Positions 62,752 to 64,000 of a stretch of 64,000 bases of DNA are shown piece after piece. The stretch's first letter is position 1. The number at the start of each line of letters is the position of its first letter. The stretch lies in contig CBDULP010000003.1 of the NCBI GenBank assembly GCA_965368085.1, forward strand, positions 52,417 to 116,416, written 5' to 3'. Below the pieces are notes generated by a model. The model did not search any database. It saw only the letters and a list, made by a program, of their open reading frames with translations, and was not told the origin of the DNA. The DNA is from Peptoclostridium sp965368085. GTDB taxonomy: Bacteria > Bacillota > Clostridia > Peptostreptococcales > Peptostreptococcaceae. Made by a program: the position numbers and the translations under genes.

Positions 62752-63480
62752 ATGAAAAGAAATATAATAGAAATAGACAGAGACCTTTGCAACGGATGCG
62801 GACTTTGTGCCGACGCCTGCCATGAAGGTGCAATTAAGATGGTGGATGGAAAAGCTGAACTCATTCACGACAAATACTGCGACGGACTTGGTGACTGTCT
62901 TCCTGCCTGTCCTACAAATGCAATAAAAATGATTGAAAGAGAAGCAGCTCCATATGACGACGATGCCGTAAAAGAGCTCCAGAAAAAAAAATCCGAAGAA
63001 TCTAAAATGAAGCCAATTCCTTGTGGATGTCCTGGAACAATGGCAAAAAAAATAGAAACTAAAAGCGCTCCTGTAAAGCTGGAGTCTTCAAATTCTATTT
63101 CATCTGAAACTCCAAAATCCCAGCTGGGACAGTGGCCCGTTCAGATAAAGCTTGTAAATCCTCAGGCTGATTATCTGAGTGGCGCTGACATACTGATAGC
63201 TGCAGACTGTACTGCATATGCCTATGCAAATTTCCACGATGAGTTCATAAAGGGAAGAATAACCCTTATAGGCTGTCCTAAGCTCGACGACAACAAATAC
63301 TATGAAGAAAAGCTTACTGAAATATTTTCAGGCAATGATATAAATAGCATAACAGTTGTGAGAATGGAGGTTCCATGCTGCTCGGGCATAATCTCATCCG
63401 TAAAACAGGCAATGCTCAATTCTCAAAAAATTGTTCCGTACAATGAAATAACCATATCAGTGGACGGAAATAGAATTTAA
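62752..63480 (+). CDS. 4Fe-4S ferredoxin-type protein with conserved C-terminal domain
   Basis: 242 residues. Residues 1-65 hold a two-cluster ferredoxin: C-N-G-C-G-L-C-A-D-A-C and C-D-G-L-G-D-C-L-P-A-C, the second with a wider first spacing. A linker holds C-G-C-P-G. The C-terminal ~110 residues contain A-A-D-C-T-A-Y-A and G-C-P-K-L-D-D and E-V-P-C-C-S-G, cysteines that could bind another centre. Such proteins are often beside hybrid cluster protein genes and Crp/HcpR regulators in clostridia; no hcp is seen in the window. A redox role in nitrosative stress is inferred only from that association. Confidence 0.85.
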   Translation: MKRNIIEIDRDLCNGCGLCADACHEGAIKMVDGKAELIHDKYCDGLGDCLPACPTNAIKMIEREAAPYDDDAVKELQKKKSEESKMKPIPCGCPGTMAKKIETKSAPVKLESSNSISSETPKSQLGQWPVQIKLVNPQADYLSGADILIAADCTAYAYANFHDEFIKGRITLIGCPKLDDNKYYEEKLTEIFSGNDINSITVVRMEVPCCSGIISSVKQAMLNSQKIVPYNEITISVDGNRI

Positions 63481-63483
63481 CCG

Positions 63484-63520
63484 TAAAAGGCTTGCAAATC
63501 AAAGATTTGCAAGCCTTTTA
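63484..63520 (+). terminator. Terminator after the ferredoxin gene
   Basis: Perfect 17-base-pair stem (63484-63500 with 63504-63520) three bases after the stop codon. Confidence 0.9.
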
Positions 63521-63552
63521 CATATATGAGCTTTATAACGGCAAAAGTAAAG

Positions 63553-63588
63553 CCAAGCTATTTCTCTTCTTTACGAGTAATAGCTTGG
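63553..63588 (-). terminator. Hairpin, likely minus-strand terminator
   Basis: Perfect 10-base-pair stem (63553-63562 with 63579-63588), loop 16, followed on the minus strand by GGCTTTACTTTTG. It would end a minus transcript entering from the right edge. Confidence 0.6.
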
Positions 63589-63591
63589 TTT

Positions 63592-64000
63592 CAATAGTTA
63601 TAAGCATGATTCCTTGTTTCATATTCAATTTTGTTTGTCGATGATTCTTCTGAATTCTTTATCCCGCATCACTCCTTTTTGATTTGAAGCTTCCACGGAT
63701 ACTTTCACTTTTCTTATCTCAAGGTATTCTTGTCCCCCCTTGATTGGGTTTTATTTTTAAGGTATTTCTTGTTCAGGCCTCACAGCCTGTCTGTTCATCC
63801 TTATAACTATTGTTTATCTTTCATTAGTTATATACCCGCTCCTATTGCATTCAAACCCTAGCTCAATATTTTGTTGCGTAAACTTTCATCAAATTTTCAC
63901 TAAATACCTCTCTATTATCCAGTTCCCCAAGAGGTATTCAAGTAATATCAAGCTATACGAGCTTCAAAACCTCTCCTTTGTTGTTAATTAAAAAACATAT
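63592..64000. other. Structured right-edge region without a clear gene
   Basis: A 13-base perfect inverted repeat CAATAGTTATAAG lies at 63592-63604 and, in opposite sense, at 63800-63812; the second copy also faces TAGTTATA at 63825-63832. Further hairpins are at 63774-63789 and 63903-63938 (9-base arms AATACCTCT). On the minus strand a weak coding trace ends at 63625: a 14-residue frame from ATG 63798 shifts into a 48-residue frame ending I-I-D-K-Q-N. No start with a good ribosome site joins them. It may be a remnant gene, a small mobile element remnant, or a structured RNA. Confidence 0.35.

Noticed and set aside
62573..62833. Longer N-terminus for the Crp/Fnr regulator (313 residues)
   Set aside because: The extension covers the divergent promoter and operator, has no ribosome site, and would exceed the family length; the TTG at 62572 with GGAGGG fits.

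Overview
The window is a low-GC, densely packed clostridial chromosome segment, with nearly every gene on the minus strand. The gene content points to an anaerobic amino-acid fermenter of the Peptostreptococcaceae. It has a selenocysteine formate dehydrogenase, a tungstate ABC transporter, a multimeric [FeFe]-hydrogenase with its three maturases, and two alanine/glycine:cation symporters. From memory this is very like Peptoclostridium (Eubacterium) acidaminophilum, whose fdh, hym and tup genes have been described; the species is an inference from gene content. No rRNA, tRNA, CRISPR array, prophage or intact insertion sequence was seen.

Layout, right to left in the main direction of transcription. 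(a) 56-64 kb: ferredoxin and Crp/Fnr regulator (divergent), Lon-like protease, universal stress protein, 5-formyl-THF cyclo-ligase, then ftsE-ftsX-M23 hydrolase-ctpA, a cell-division and wall-remodelling module. (b) 48.3-53.1 kb: uvrB-uvrA. (c) 39-48 kb: an NSS transporter, a small divergent transcription unit, a strong candidate leader/ncRNA, hydE-hydG-hydF, and an ABC transporter with a TM1266-type hydrogenase regulator embedded in it. (d) 36.3-39.1 kb: uvrC-hprK. (e) 31.5-35.6 kb: hymA-hymB-hydA, the electron-bifurcating type [FeFe]-hydrogenase. (f) 17.2-30.3 kb: fdhB-fdhA(Sec)-mogA-mobA-fdhD, a candidate Moco/Wco riboswitch, then tupA-tupB-tupC-moeA-moeA/PBP-moaA-moaC-MOSC. (g) 11.7-16.9 kb: murB-PHP-rapZ-yvcK-nudix-whiA-HPr. 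(h) 7.7-11.3 kb: two paralogous AGCS symporters. (i) 1-7.5 kb: dnaE, pfkA-pyk and the start of another NSS transporter.

Blocks a, b, d, g and i look like one ancestral clostridial housekeeping string (ftsEX-ctpA-uvrBA-uvrC-hprK-murB-rapZ-yvcK-whiA-HPr-dnaE-pfkA-pyk), interrupted by metabolic islands for H2, formate, tungsten and amino-acid transport.

How the parts fit: TupABC imports tungstate. MoaA, MoaC, MogA, the two MoeA proteins and MobA build and load the pterin cofactor. FdhD sulfurates it for FdhA, a selenoenzyme with a SECIS hairpin strikingly like that of E. coli fdhF. FdhB and HymAB supply the Fe-S/flavin electron path that would link formate, NAD(H), ferredoxin and H2. HydEFG build the H-cluster. 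HPr with both His15 and Ser46 plus HprK indicates HPr-based carbon control alongside pfkA-pyk.

The most promising undescribed elements are the promoter-leader-terminator RNA upstream of hydE, the TM1266-containing ABC transporter, the palindrome cluster upstream of hymABC, and the structured region at the right edge.
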